Below, in pieces: positions 50,426 through 61,047 of a stretch of DNA of 64,000 bases. A program made the position numbers and the translations under genes. Under the pieces are notes generated by a model, which saw only the letters and a program-made list of their open reading frames with translations, had not been told where the DNA came from and searched no databases. Source of the DNA: Aphrocallistes beatrix (taxonomy: Eukaryota; Porifera; Hexactinellida; Sceptrulophora; Aphrocallistidae); the NCBI GenBank assembly GCA_963281255.1, contig OY725493.1, forward strand, positions 1,859,550 to 1,923,549. Direction: 5' to 3'. How positions within the stretch are numbered: position 1 is the first letter of the stretch; every line of letters starts with the position of its first letter.

Positions 50426-50979
50426 CAGAGTTGGGTCCAAATACGTAATATTTGTATTTGTATTACATTTGATCTGAAAATAACGTATTTGTATTTGTGT
50501 TTATATCTGGTTTCTTATAGTATTTGAATTTGTATTTGTATCTATATTTGATCAAGAATTATCAGGTTCGCCGTGGGAATGGGAATGGGAATGACTTTAA
50601 GGCTATGGGAATTCCCACATGTGGGAATCTGTGGGATCAGGTTTTTTTTTAGGTTGAGACCTTGGTGTAACTCAGCTTAATCACGGTGTAACCACCGAAA
50701 AAATATTAACCAAATATTGCCCACGCTGCAGCGGCCGACCCAAATCGTGGTGTAACTCCCAAAATTCGTGGTGTGATTTTTACACCACGATCGCCCTTAA
50801 AAAAACCTGTGTGGGATTTTCTGTGGGATTCCGTGTGAGTTTCTGTGGGATTTTCTGTGAGATTCCGTGTGCGTTCCTGTGGGTTTCTGTGTGAGTTCCC
50901 ACAGAAATCCTGTGGGAATGGGAATTGAAATTCCACTCCCACGGCAACCCTGAGAATTATGTATTTGAACCCAACCCTG
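50426..50979. mobile_element. hAT-like MITE, interrupted by a second one
   Basis: It has ends CAGAGTTGGGTCCAAATAC and GTATTTGAACCCAACCCTG, and is flanked by ATGGTGGC (50418-50425) and ATGGTAGC (50980-50987), an 8-bp duplication with one difference. Without the insertion at 50563-50952 it is about 156 bp long and rich in GTATTTG repeats. Confidence 0.8.
50563..50952. mobile_element. Nested 390-bp hAT-like MITE with perfect 8-bp duplication
   Basis: The ends are CAGGTTCGCCGTGGGA and the inverse of CAGGGTTGCCGTGGGA. The exact 8-bp duplication AGAATTAT lies at 50555-50562 and 50953-50960. The interior is made of GGGAATGGGAAT and TGTGGGATTTCTGTGGG-type repeats. It inserted into the older element at 50426-50979. 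Confidence 0.9.
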
Positions 50980-51154
50980 ATGGTAGCCCTTAGTCTATGG
51001 ATGTCCGACTGGACAGATTTATACATTTCTTGCCGCTGTCACCTTAGTTCCTCCGTTAAATCTCACTCTTTGTACGTCTCTCTAATAGAAAATGTTTAGA
51101 TAATCTGTGATAGTTATTGAGACTAAAATTCATATAATTTGCTTAATAATTGAA

Positions 51155-52069
51155 TCAAAATAACTTGGTAAACGACTCGAAGTATTTAACAATTTTCTCA
51201 ATACACTCTTCCACAATCTGACCTCCCTCACCTAGCGCGGCTAGCTCTGGCTCCATTGGTACCTTCCCTATTCTCTTCACCCCCATCTCCCTCTCTAACA
51301 CTTCTCCTGCACCTCCTTCCGGATATACTTCAGTCATCTTATGGCAGCATGAGCACACATACCCAGACATGTTTTCAATTACACCTAAAACAGGGAGACT
51401 CATTTTCTTGCAGAAATCTACGCACTTGCACATCGTGTCTGTTCCAATCTTGTGTGGAGTTGTCACCAGCAACACTCCGTCTAGTTTCACATTCTCGAGC
51501 ATTTTACTACAGGTCAAATGCTCATCCGATGTTCCTGGAGGTAGATCAAACAGGAGATAGTCTAGTCGGCCCCAAAACACATCTTTTACAAAACTCTTGA
51601 CTAAATTTGTCTTTCTTGGACCTCTCCACACCACTGCTGAGTCGGAGGACTCAAGAAGACATTGACTTGAGACCACCCGGATTCCATAGTAAGGTGATAT
51701 CACTGGTTTCCAGCCGTATTCCGAATTGACAATACTTTCACCTCTCACTCCTAGCATTAACGGGATACTCGGACCACATAGGTCGAGATCTGCCACGCCT
51801 ACTTTGTAACCATTTTTAGCTAGCATAATGGCTAGACAGGAAACTACAGTTGACTTCCCCACTCCCCCCTTCGCTGACATGATGAGCAGTTTGTGCTTTA
51901 TCGCATTCATTCGAACGTCAATAAATTTCTGGTCTGGATCAGCTCCTGAATGTTGCAAGCAGTATTCTCTCCCTGGACATGCTTTGCAAATGTCTGCTTT
52001 CCCTACTTGGCCACTATTCGAGGGACATTTGTCCAGCTTATCACTATCACCATCTCCTCTATCTGCCAT
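51155..52069 (-). CDS. NUBP1: Cytosolic Fe-S assembly scaffold ATPase NUBP1 (Nbp35)
   Basis: An intronless 304-residue ORF on the minus strand starting at ATG 52069. The N-terminal Cys cluster has the NUBP1/Nbp35 form (C, then CKACPGREYC), which binds a [4Fe-4S] cluster and separates it from NUBP2. The deviant Walker A is SAKGGVGKST, followed by DLDLCGPSIPLMLG, DLPPGTSDEH and ENMSGYVCSCC, the last holding the bridging CxxC. The C terminus is shorter than in human NUBP1. The protein forms the scaffold of cytosolic Fe-S assembly with NUBP2. Confidence 0.95.
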   Translation of the reverse strand: MADRGDGDSDKLDKCPSNSGQVGKADICKACPGREYCLQHSGADPDQKFIDVRMNAIKHKLLIMSAKGGVGKSTVVSCLAIMLAKNGYKVGVADLDLCGPSIPLMLGVRGESIVNSEYGWKPVISPYYGIRVVSSQCLLESSDSAVVWRGPRKTNLVKSFVKDVFWGRLDYLLFDLPPGTSDEHLTCSKMLENVKLDGVLLVTTPHKIGTDTMCKCVDFCKKMSLPVLGVIENMSGYVCSCCHKMTEVYPEGGAGEVLEREMGVKRIGKVPMEPELAALGEGGQIVEECIEKIVKYFESFTKLF

Positions 52070-52672
52070 TTTACGTTTTGTTTACGAGTTTGTTGTGTTG
52101 TGTATTACTAGCAGTCTGTTATGCTGCAATAAATATATCATTTTATAATAATACAATTATTGTAGTATAACAAAGAATGCTATATCCATAAATTTATGTG
52201 CAGTGGATCCTGCAATGTCATACTCATGGTGCAACAAAGATTTATGATATAAATCTGGATAATATTCTACTATTATCCTGAATCCAGTGAGGTCTACATG
52301 ATGTCCGACATGGTATATGTCGATAAACATTTCACCCCACAATAACTACAGACCAATGATCAAACTGTCTGATTATCACTTCTAATAAATAGAAACTAGT
52401 ATTTATGAGCAGTATATCATTGGATTAAGATATTTTATTTTGAATTATCTACAGTATATTGACGTTTGTTAATAAACTTCTTATATAAGCTTGTATACAC
52501 CACCAATACAGTATATTATAAACCACTCCTACATATTCAACTAGTACGAATAAATATTGATTCAACTGTAATTATATCTTAGTTTATAAATGCGATAATC
52601 TGTCTGTCCTATCTCGATTAGTTCTCCCACTCTATTAAATATTTCAATACACGAAATAGCTCTGCAAATTTC
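52070..52672. other. Shared upstream region of two divergent genes
   Basis: It lies between the starts of NUBP1 (-) and the USP30-like gene (+), so any promoters must lie here. The DNA is AT-rich, with no TATA box I would defend and no ORF with recognisable features. Confidence 0.45.
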
Positions 52673-53947
52673 ATGGATTACTTCAATTCCATTACATCTC
52701 CCCTCCAATCTCTCCTCGCCTCCCTCGACTCCTTCCTGTTCGGGAGCTCATCAGGGGTGAGGGCCAGGTCCGGTCTACTGAACCATGGAAACACCTGCTT
52801 TCTGAATAGCATCATCCAGAGCTTGGCATCTCTCAGTTCTTTCGAAGACTGGATGCGGTCCGATGAGCATTTAGGAGGACACCTGCACCGCATCCTGTCA
52901 GATCTCCTCCAGGACATTCACGCTAACAGCTCTCACCCCTGCGGCACTGAGCGCCTATTCACTACCCTCTTGCACAGCGGATGGAAGCGGTCTCTCTACG
53001 AGCAGCAAGATGCACACGAGTTCTTCCAATTCCTGGCGTCTGCTCTCCAGCACGAACGGACCAAGGCGCACCAGCAGGAAGCCACTCTCTCCAACCTGTC
53101 CATCCTCCCCAGACAAGACCTCCCCGAAACTCCAGGTGTAAAGTTCTCTAAAAGAATTGGATACGTAGCACTCAATCGTAGCATTGCCCCCCTCCCTTTC
53201 CACGGTACCATCTTCACAGACATCACCTGCTCTCATTGCCACACGCGCAAGCCGTCCCACTACCAGTCCGTACTCAGCCTCTCCCTGGAGCTGCCAAACT
53301 TCCTCAACTCCGGGGCCATCCCTCTCAGCCGGCTCATCTCGCACTACCTGCAGACCAGTCGGGTGGAGATGGTGGAATGCCGTAAGTGCGCGCTAAGCGG
53401 TGCCTCTGGCACCACCTGTGCTTACAAGACCTGCCTAGGCAAGATTCCCCAGTGCCTCTGCATCCACCTGCAGCGCACGCAGTTCCATCCGTACGGGTTC
53501 CTGTACAAGACGCAGACACATGTAGAGTTCCCTTTGGAACTTGACCTCAGCACCCTGCAAGCAGAGCCGAACAGACCCGTTCTTCACTCTGCTGCATCCA
53601 TTGGGCCCTGTTCCAACCTGAATGGAGGTGTTTTCCAGTCTCATTCAAGCCTCTCGCGCTCCCTATTCAAACCTCAGAGCCTCTCTTCCATCTCCCTCCA
53701 ACCAATGTTACTATCTACCTCCAGCCTCCCAATGGGCTCGATTCCCTCACGAGCCACTTATTCCCTCAAGTCGGTTGTGGAGCACCTCGGAGAGGACTCC
53801 TCCACTGGACACTACGTCTCCTACTGCCGGCTGAGGGATGTCAATGGGTGGGTGCTGTGTTCTGACGAGACAGTACGGTTTGTAACACCTGTCCAAGTTA
53901 AAAAGTCGCAAGCTTACATGTTATTTTATGAGAGATCGCCCCTATAG
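52673..53947 (+). CDS. USP30-like ubiquitin carboxyl-terminal hydrolase
   Basis: An intronless ORF of 424 residues. The Cys box is GLLNHGNTCFLNSIIQSLAS near 34-53 (catalytic Cys in NTC). The His box is GHYVSYCRL near 380-390, followed by WVLCSDETVRF, where Ser occupies the third triad position as in USP30 rather than the usual Asn/Asp. LGKIPQCLCIHLQR and the zinc-ribbon Cys pairs (CSHC, CRKC) also follow USP30. Mammalian USP30 has an N-terminal mitochondrial anchor; here only about 33 residues precede the core and no transmembrane helix is visible. It should remove ubiquitin chains, but its location may differ. Confidence 0.88.
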   Translation: MDYFNSITSPLQSLLASLDSFLFGSSSGVRARSGLLNHGNTCFLNSIIQSLASLSSFEDWMRSDEHLGGHLHRILSDLLQDIHANSSHPCGTERLFTTLLHSGWKRSLYEQQDAHEFFQFLASALQHERTKAHQQEATLSNLSILPRQDLPETPGVKFSKRIGYVALNRSIAPLPFHGTIFTDITCSHCHTRKPSHYQSVLSLSLELPNFLNSGAIPLSRLISHYLQTSRVEMVECRKCALSGASGTTCAYKTCLGKIPQCLCIHLQRTQFHPYGFLYKTQTHVEFPLELDLSTLQAEPNRPVLHSAASIGPCSNLNGGVFQSHSSLSRSLFKPQSLSSISLQPMLLSTSSLPMGSIPSRATYSLKSVVEHLGEDSSTGHYVSYCRLRDVNGWVLCSDETVRFVTPVQVKKSQAYMLFYERSPL

Positions 53948-54143
53948 TAAATTCCATTTCCTTCGTACTATGTTTAATTCCTCCTGCGCTCAGTGCAAGA
54001 ATTTGTATCAACGAAATTGAATTGCGGAATTTTATACGAATAGAAACTTGTAATCATTGAACTAAATTACTACAACATATTTTGACCTTAATACATTAAT
54101 ATGAACTTCATTTCAGTTTGTTAAAGTCGAGTATTTTCTTGGG

Positions 54144-54194
54144 AATTAATTTCTGAATAATTTGCTTTTCTAATAAATTATTCAGAAATTAATT
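54144..54194. repeat. Perfect 20-bp stem hairpin before MRGBP
   Basis: AATTAATTTCTGAATAATTT (54144-54163) pairs exactly with 54175-54194 across an 11-base loop, ending 29 bases before the MRGBP ATG. It could be a small repeat or a structure in the 5' UTR. Confidence 0.7.
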
Positions 54195-54223
54195 AATTAA
54201 AGTTGTATCTCGTGGTGGATAGT

Positions 54224-54787
54224 ATGTCAGAAGAGAATCCTCCTCGCGATCTTGAGTCTAGACCGCTTGTTCCCTCCTCTCCTCCCTCCTCGCCCCTTCC
54301 TTCTGCTCAACCTTCCCTGGACGGAGACAATAAGCCAGTTTTAGTTAAGAGTGACGACGTGATGCCTACGGAGGCTGTAGAGCGAGCTGAAGAGGCAGGT
54401 GGAGGGTTGAATGAACCAGAAAGTGAGGTTCTGGCCAAGATAGAATGGAACCCAGAACTGGATGTAGCTCTGCTCTACGCTCTGCAGAACCACAAACTGG
54501 TAGGAAGCAACAAGTACTTCCATATGATATGTGTGCACGACGCGTTCATGAAGAACGCGGGCATCCAGTGCACAATAGCCTGTCTCTGGGACAAAGTGTC
54601 TCAGTGGTATGACTTCGAACTGTTAGCTGACAATGAAATCAACCCATTCCCTCTTCCAGACCAACCCAACGAGTTCTGTCTGCCCGAGTATTTCAACCTC
54701 ACACAGCCGATAGACACACCCATTGTCGTGGATTCTGATGACGGCTCCGGGACGTACAGACTCAGATCTACACACAAACCCAAATAG
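54224..54787 (+). CDS. MRGBP: MRG/MORF4L-binding protein (Eaf7-like, NuA4/TIP60 subunit)
   Basis: A 187-residue ORF from ATG 54224 (MSEENPPRD). The core EWNPELDVALLYALQNHKLV, GSNKYFHMICVHDAFMKN, LWDKVSQWYDFELL and NEINPFPLP matches the MRGBP/Eaf7 domain, and the following NEFCLPEY matches its C-terminal edge. Human MRGBP has 204 residues with a basic tail, which is reduced here. It bridges MRG15 to the NuA4/TIP60 histone acetyltransferase complex in the nucleus. No intron was found. Confidence 0.92.
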   Translation: MSEENPPRDLESRPLVPSSPPSSPLPSAQPSLDGDNKPVLVKSDDVMPTEAVERAEEAGGGLNEPESEVLAKIEWNPELDVALLYALQNHKLVGSNKYFHMICVHDAFMKNAGIQCTIACLWDKVSQWYDFELLADNEINPFPLPDQPNEFCLPEYFNLTQPIDTPIVVDSDDGSGTYRLRSTHKPK

Positions 54788-55521
54788 TTCCTGCATAGAC
54801 GGGTTCATGGCTTGTTCAACGATCTGATACATGGATAAGTGAGGCCGACCTTATAAAGGAATTTAAATTTCTAGAGCTTTTGACACTATTTCTTAGAGAC
54901 AGCTGTTTATTCAATTGGTTTGTAAAGTTTAAAATGTAGCTTATCAATGAAATAATTCTCCTTAATTGTATTATGTGGTACTCTTTAATTGTGTTGCAGC
55001 GAACATCAAATTTGCGAACCAGGACCAGACCGGACCACAGCAACACTTCTCCCTAAGTGCACTGCTATACAAGACTGAGTCATATACTAATTAGGTAATT
55101 AGTTCATCAATTTAGCTTCGTATAGTTTCGTAAACCTTTCTCTCAAGTCTCAACTTTGCAACACCTATAAATAACTTATCTCTTGTGAATGAGTTAATAG
55201 GACAATTCCTATCCAAAATTGTACTATAAATATCGACCATTAATTAAAACGATTAATTAATGAGTGTTGGTTATACAGTTTTCTTATGAATATCTATTTT
55301 TAGCCTTCCTTCCCAAAGGTTATATATAGTCTAGTTTCTATTAATAATTAAAATCCAAGAGTCGCAATGACTAAATGTTTATGTGGTGACGAATAAGAAC
55401 TTCAAAATAGAAATTGTTTCATATCCTCGTTTTAAGATAGTACATATGTAGTAGTTTCGTATTGCTCTAGTTGGCATTTATTTGCTGGTCAAAATTATTA
55501 ATATATTAGACTTATCCTGAG
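54788..55521. other. Intergenic DNA
   Basis: An AT-rich spacer with no ORF or repeat that I can support. Confidence 0.5.
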
Positions 55522-57378
55522 ATGTCAGCTAAAAATTCAGAAATTCAAGGAAAGAAGGAGGAAGATTCCAAGAACAATCTTCAGGAGTTACCTGTTGGTA
55601 GGGTAGAACCAAATCAGGACGCCAATAAGGGAGGGATTGTTGCAGCAAAACCCCCGAAAGATGATGGAAAGGTGAAATTCATTCAATGCTTTTATTTTAA
55701 ATAATTTTCCATATTTAATTTTTCAAACAAATAAGGTCGTAGGAACTCAGATAAACCAAGTAAAAACTTATATTTTGCTTGAACTAAATATAAATTTGGT
55801 ATTTAAACTAAATATTTTATTCGATTAGACATCAGAAAATATGTTAGTATATTCTCATAGCAAAACTAACTTATTTGTGTACATACATTTATCTTAGGAT
55901 AATACTATTGACTAAATCTCAATTTTAGACCGGAGCAGCTACTCCTTCTGCAGGTGGCGCCTCAAAGTCCAAGAGCAAGCCAAACGATGCGAAAGAGAAT
56001 CAAAAACCAACCGAGAATCAGATTCTTCCCGCGGAAAAACCCAAACCCAAACCGACAGGATCAGGTCAGCACCATAACATCGAGGATGAGGAGCAGAAGA
56101 AGGAGTACTTGGACAGTGCTGTAGAGCTGGAGAGGAATGTGAAACAGGTGGCCAAGTGGATCAGAGAAGGGAAGCATGTGATATTCTTCTCAGGCGCAGG
56201 CATTAGCACTGGCGCTGGCATTCCTGACTTCAGGAGTGGAATGAACACGATGTTAGAAACAGGTCAGTACTGTGCGATTTAGAACGAATGCTCGTATCTT
56301 GTAGCTGTAGCATAATTCGAACGATTATTTTGTATCCCATTCATATTAGTTCTTGCAATTAAGGACTATATAATTCTGTGGTATCAATATCTCAGGTCCT
56401 GGCGCTTGGGAACTGCAAGCGCATGGGAAAACACGCACTGGTAAAACTGTCAGGACAACCAGTGCCATCCCTACTGTGGCACACATGGCACTAGTGGCAC
56501 TCCATGAGGCCGGACTAGTCAAGTTCACTGTCTCGCAGAATACTGACGGGTTGCATCGGCGGAGTGGGTTGAACACCAAACAATTTGCAGAATTGCATGG
56601 CAATACTAACCTAGAGTCTTGCTCCGTGTGCGGCAACCAGTACCTCAGAGACTTCCGGACCAGAGAGGCCGTGAGTTCATAGCACTGTTTGTATAAAAGA
56701 TAATGTTGAAAACTTCATTTTTCATAAAATAAAATTCTTAAAATGATATGGAATAATGGTAATATCATAAAAGAGAAGAAGTAGAGACTACTGTGTGTGT
56801 ATTTATGGACACATCTTAGGGCGGTTCAAAAAAACATGAAACATCTCGGCGTTGTGACGACCCTTCTTGCGGGAATGTGCTGTTTGATTCTATTATAAAT
56901 TTTGGCGAAACACTTCCTGAAAGTGAGATCACAGCTGCTTTCGAACACGCTGAAAAGGCAGATGTGTGCATAGTGCTGGGCTCCAGTCTAACCGTAACTC
57001 CTGCCGCGGATATCCCTGCTACAGTAGCTAAGAGGAAAGGGAAGCTAGCTATCTGCAACCTGCAGAAAACGCCTCTGCACAAAGTAGCAGCGCTCAACAT
57101 CCATAGTATGTGCGATGTGTTTATGGTGAGTTTAATCTGGGCGAGGAGGACTGTTTAAATATTTTATTTTGGTGTCTATTTCACAGAAAAAATTGGTCGA
57201 AGAGGAATTGAAGATACCTATTCCTAGCTTCAAGTTGAAGAGGCGAGCTAAATTCTCAATTCAACAGACTTCCAAAGAAAATGATTGGGAATTCAATATA
57301 GGAGGACTAGACGTGTATAAGAACATACCGTACTCATTCATACGAGGTGAATATATTTACGTTTATTTAGTTCTATAA
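55522..57378 (+). CDS. SIR2-family protein (sirtuin, SIRT6/7-like class), 5 exons
   Basis: Exons 55522-55671, 55929-56262, 56396-56670, 56820-57125 and 57187-57378 join in frame through GT-AG introns of 257, 133, 149 and 61 bp, giving about 419 residues. The Lys-rich N-terminal 80 residues are disordered. The NAD site is FFSGAGISTGAGIPDFRSG, then SQNTDGLHRRSGL, the catalytic His in ELHGN, CSVC and CDDPSC as the zinc site, INFGE, and LGSSLTVTPAADIP. Gaps and the missing family-typical loop place it near class IV (SIRT6/7). Whether it deacetylates or ADP-ribosylates is unknown. A donor-like GAG|GTGAAT at 57346 leaves the last residues uncertain. Confidence 0.88.
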
Positions 57379-57982
57379 AAGCTCACTCTTGAAAAATACC
57401 CATCAATTGTCTATAATATATAATATCACCTGAGCACTATCCAATGCAAGGTAGGACTCTGGATCGCACACATCTCCATTGTATGCCCGCATTCAAAGTG
57501 CTAGTGTAATTCTCTCTAAGCAAGGCCATAGCAGTCCTTGAAACGTGTGAATTAATAATGTGGAAAACTTTCTATTCTGCATCACATGTAAGAACAATTA
57601 TAACTATATTATTCTCAAATAATGATGTTAGACCTCATTACCCAATATTTCTATATTGCAAGATTGCTTGAGAGTTAGGGAAACATATGAAGTTCCTTTG
57701 AGAAAAAATATTTTGTCTACTATTAATGACCGACTAGTCTGAAAACCCGATTCAATATAGAAATAATAATATTTCTGTGCTGATACGTACAAATATGTAT
57801 ATTTTACAAATGTGAAAATCAGGTGATTTTTAATATTAATAATATCTTCCTCAAGGGCGCACATTGTGAGATTCATAATGATTACATGCATTGATAATGA
57901 ATAGATGGTATATTCCAGCATCCGTAAATTCTTATATAAGATAAAATTTTGTCCGGTAAGAACTACCTACCTAATATCTACA
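57379..57982. other. Intergenic DNA
   Basis: No gene was recognised. A further sirtuin exon is possible but not supported. The sequence is AT-rich with no clear repeat. Confidence 0.45.
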
Positions 57983-59308
57983 ATGAAGGAACTTCCAACT
58001 CTCTATGCTGCAGCCTCCTGCTATGCTGGTATCATCCTACTCGCATTTTGTTCTGGATTTCCTTCCCCCACCGCACACGAACTGTTATCCGATGGATTAC
58101 TCACCAAAAGTCAATTCGCTATATTCGCTTCTATCTCTCACATTGGCAGTATTTTACCTTTTGTGCTCACCTTATTTTACAAGAAAAAACCCGAGATAAA
58201 GATTGTCGTCATATTTGGCTCGATTCTAGGTTCGGTTGCATGGTATCTGATCGCGACAACAGAATCTGCCGCTTACCTCATCTTAGGCATGTTGCTAGCT
58301 AGCTTTCAAAATGGCTTAAACTTGATCTGTCTTCCAGGATATCTGGCAGAGGTTTGCACTGAGAATCGTAAGAAAGTGTATTCAGCTGGCGTCGGGTTTG
58401 CAATGAGGGTCGGCATACTCTTTGTCTATCTTGTGGGAGTATTCTTACCGTTCCGATGGTTGGCAATTCTAGGTATGTTAGTTGAATTAATTTTTATGTG
58501 TCTGATGGTGTTCAACCCTTACTCTCCTGTATGGCTTGTGGAGAGAGATTTATTGCAGAGAGCGAAACACACTCTTGAATACCTTCACGGATCTGATTTT
58601 GCCGCAGACCAAGAGATAAATAATCTCCGGAGCAGAATGGACAGTATTACTGAGAGCGAAGAGAGTTGGTATGGAGCCCTGAATGCGTTAAGGAGGTGGG
58701 AAGTTGTTAAGCCTATCTTGATAGTGTCTTTTCTGACATTCTTTAAAGAGATGGGTGGACATGAAGCAATGGTGACTCTCTCTTCGCAGATTCTAGAAGC
58801 TCAAGCTGGGTTGGATCCTAGAATTGCTGCACTCTTTTATCCCATTTTCTTGATTTTTGGCGGAATTATTTCTCTTTGTATTGCCAATCGCTGTAACCTG
58901 AAGTTGTTGTTAATAGTCACAACATCTCTTCAAGCCCTAGCCCACCTCTCCATGTCCATTTTCTTTTTGGTGTCAGTTAACTATCTTCATTGCGACATAA
59001 TTTCTCTAAATACCAGGCAGCTATGTACCGCTCTCTCATTCTGGCCGATTTCGAGTGTCGCCCTTTATGCATTTTCATTCACACTTGGCTGGGGGACCGT
59101 GATATTTGTGCTCTTCGGGATCATGTTCACTTCCTACAAGGAATTCTCTTTCTCTATTATTGCACTTGTTACCAGTTTTAGTTCTTACGCCACAGTCGTC
59201 TCATTCTTCTATCTTCTCCAATACGTTGGAGGATTTCTCACCTTCTTACTTCTAACCATTATTTTGGTCGCTGCTGTTATATTCCAGTGTATTTTCCTTC
59301 AAATTTAA
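57983..59308 (+). CDS. MFS transporter, sugar-porter-like
   Basis: An ORF of 441 residues from ATG 57983 (MKELPTLYAA); an in-frame upstream extension from 57905 is possible but lacks support. About twelve hydrophobic segments are present in two groups of six, with the central loop starting NPYSPVWLVERDLLQRAKHTLEYLHG. This is the PESPxWL...A...L.xLRG signature after TM6 of sugar porters (SLC2/SLC22/Tret1 type). The GRK loop motif of sugar porters is weak (FYKKKPE). The substrate is unknown. Both halves are short, and no intron was seen. Confidence 0.8.
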   Translation: MKELPTLYAAASCYAGIILLAFCSGFPSPTAHELLSDGLLTKSQFAIFASISHIGSILPFVLTLFYKKKPEIKIVVIFGSILGSVAWYLIATTESAAYLILGMLLASFQNGLNLICLPGYLAEVCTENRKKVYSAGVGFAMRVGILFVYLVGVFLPFRWLAILGMLVELIFMCLMVFNPYSPVWLVERDLLQRAKHTLEYLHGSDFAADQEINNLRSRMDSITESEESWYGALNALRRWEVVKPILIVSFLTFFKEMGGHEAMVTLSSQILEAQAGLDPRIAALFYPIFLIFGGIISLCIANRCNLKLLLIVTTSLQALAHLSMSIFFLVSVNYLHCDIISLNTRQLCTALSFWPISSVALYAFSFTLGWGTVIFVLFGIMFTSYKEFSFSIIALVTSFSSYATVVSFFYLLQYVGGFLTFLLLTIILVAAVIFQCIFLQI

Positions 59309-59688
59309 TTATCATTATGAGTTATATTATAGATCGGCTATCATTATTATGTTCCATTAATTGAGTGTTTGTAAGCAAGTAAATTGTGCAATAAAATTAG
59401 GAGTAAGTATATCCTAACTGATAGAAATACAGTTTTGCCCAATTAATGTCATTATCGGTTAATAGAATATGATATTATATAAATCCCGATTACTAGTACT
59501 TTCCTACTTGATTGTCCAAAAGTTGGAAAAGTTCTCATTTTTTCGGGTTTCTAACCATCAGTCTAACAATGTTGTGGGGAGACATCACTCTCAGTACTCA
59601 ATCATACAAGGATGTAATCATAGCCTATCATGTTCCAACTCAGTGCCAATGCCCACCACACCAATCTTACTAAACACATTTCCAAATA
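59309..59688. other. Intergenic DNA left of a MITE
   Basis: The region holds no ORF with recognisable features. It is AT-rich. Confidence 0.5.
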
Positions 59689-59823
59689 CAGTGGAATTCT
59701 CTTATTAGAAACTCGGGGTTTGGTTGCTAATAAGGGAACATAATTAAAACAAAATCTATACTTGGGACTTGGTAATTGGTTGCTACGTAATAGAGTAACG
59801 GTGCTGATAGGCAAACTCCACTG
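59689..59823. mobile_element. 135-bp MITE with TA duplication
   Basis: The ends are CAGTGGAATTCTCT and the inverse of CAGTGGAGTTTGCC. It is flanked by TA at 59687-59688 and 59824-59825. Internally GGTTGCTA recurs. The CAGTGGAA end and the TA duplication suggest pogo-type mobilisation. It is related in its end sequence to, but distinct from, the MITE at 4289-4476. Confidence 0.7.
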
Positions 59824-59825
59824 TA

Positions 59826-60750
59826 TTACGCACAATATTGCACGCATAACTTCAAGTTAATGGATAGATAAAATTGAGGATTTTTACACCATCTTAGTAA
59901 CAAGACATATCTATACTATTAAAGTATCGAATACTTCTTATAGAGTGTTTATTGACACAATGCCATATTGGATAACATCTAGACACCAACACTGGTTTCC
60001 CGAATAATATATTTCCCGCTTTTTATCATAAATCTTATAATATTGAATTGAACCCAAAGTCCCCAACCCACTGTATCGTGTAACATAATGTACGCAGATA
60101 TGATTTTGTTTCAGGCAATTCTCTTAGTTCCTGGTTCTAGCGCTCATTATTTTGTATTTGCTAAGGTCAACAGTGATAAGGTCAGCATATTCAATAGGTT
60201 TTCTTTCATCTCATTTGAATTCTTATTAGTATTATTATTATACTAAATAGCAATTTCAAGTATATTGTTTTTGGGCTTGGAAACTGGAAACGGTATGAAG
60301 CAAAAGGAAAATAAGAATTCTCGATTTTTTGAGAATATCTAATTCAAATCTCCTTTAATTAAATGCGTACTTGTATACGAATCAAATCTTAAACACGATG
60401 GTGTTTCATAGTTAAGATTCCCTGGAGTATCTATCCCTAAGAATCTAGAACATGGGTGGGAATATCCCAAGATCTCCAGTTTTAAGACCGAATCCCTAGT
60501 TAGATTTCCCTCTTCAAGCTGAAAATTATGTTAAACCTATGCACCCAAAAAATATATTCATTAAGAATATCATCCCCTTTACTCCCTTGGATAAAATCCT
60601 TTGAATCATTGTGAGTACAAGTATAGAGATAATAACAATTTTGATATAAAATATTAAAATATTCGTATTGCCACATTATAAACAGCACCTTGAATCGGAT
60701 AATCCTTGTCTTTCTTACACCTATCAACATTCGCAACAATCTTGTACTGT
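59826..60750. other. Intergenic DNA
   Basis: AT-rich. No gene, RNA gene or transposon was recognised. Confidence 0.5.
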
Positions 60751-61047
60751 TCATACGTCTTCTTGGTTGCTAGTCGTGTTCGTATTCTGCCCTCTGTTGC
60801 CCTCAGAGTCCTCCACATTCCTAACACAGCATTTGGAAAGAATGTAGGCCAATCCACAGCAGGTTACAATGCTGATGACTCCATTCACTACTCCTGTTGC
60901 ACAAATATTGCAATATTTCTTACAAGGTTTGCTCCTAACTCCTCGCCAGCAGAGCACCCATGGGAAAGCAAATACGTAGTACAGGCTATAGAGAATGCAC
61001 CAGATACAGCCAATGCAATGGTTCTGAATATGGACTCGAAGCTTCAT
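60751..61047 (-). CDS. Possible small two-TM membrane protein
   Basis: An ORF of 98 residues with ATG at 61047. It has two hydrophobic, Cys-rich segments (about 11-35, GCIWCILYSLYYVFAFPWVL; about 50-70, GVVNGVISIVTCCGLAYIL) and a polar Asn/Thr/Glu-rich tail. An in-frame stop lies just before the ATG. The segment is richer in G/C than its surroundings, which favours coding, but an overlapping + strand frame (60706-61119) is also open. No family was recognised. Confidence 0.35.
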   Translation of the reverse strand: MKLRVHIQNHCIGCIWCILYSLYYVFAFPWVLCWRGVRSKPCKKYCNICATGVVNGVISIVTCCGLAYILSKCCVRNVEDSEGNRGQNTNTTSNQEDV

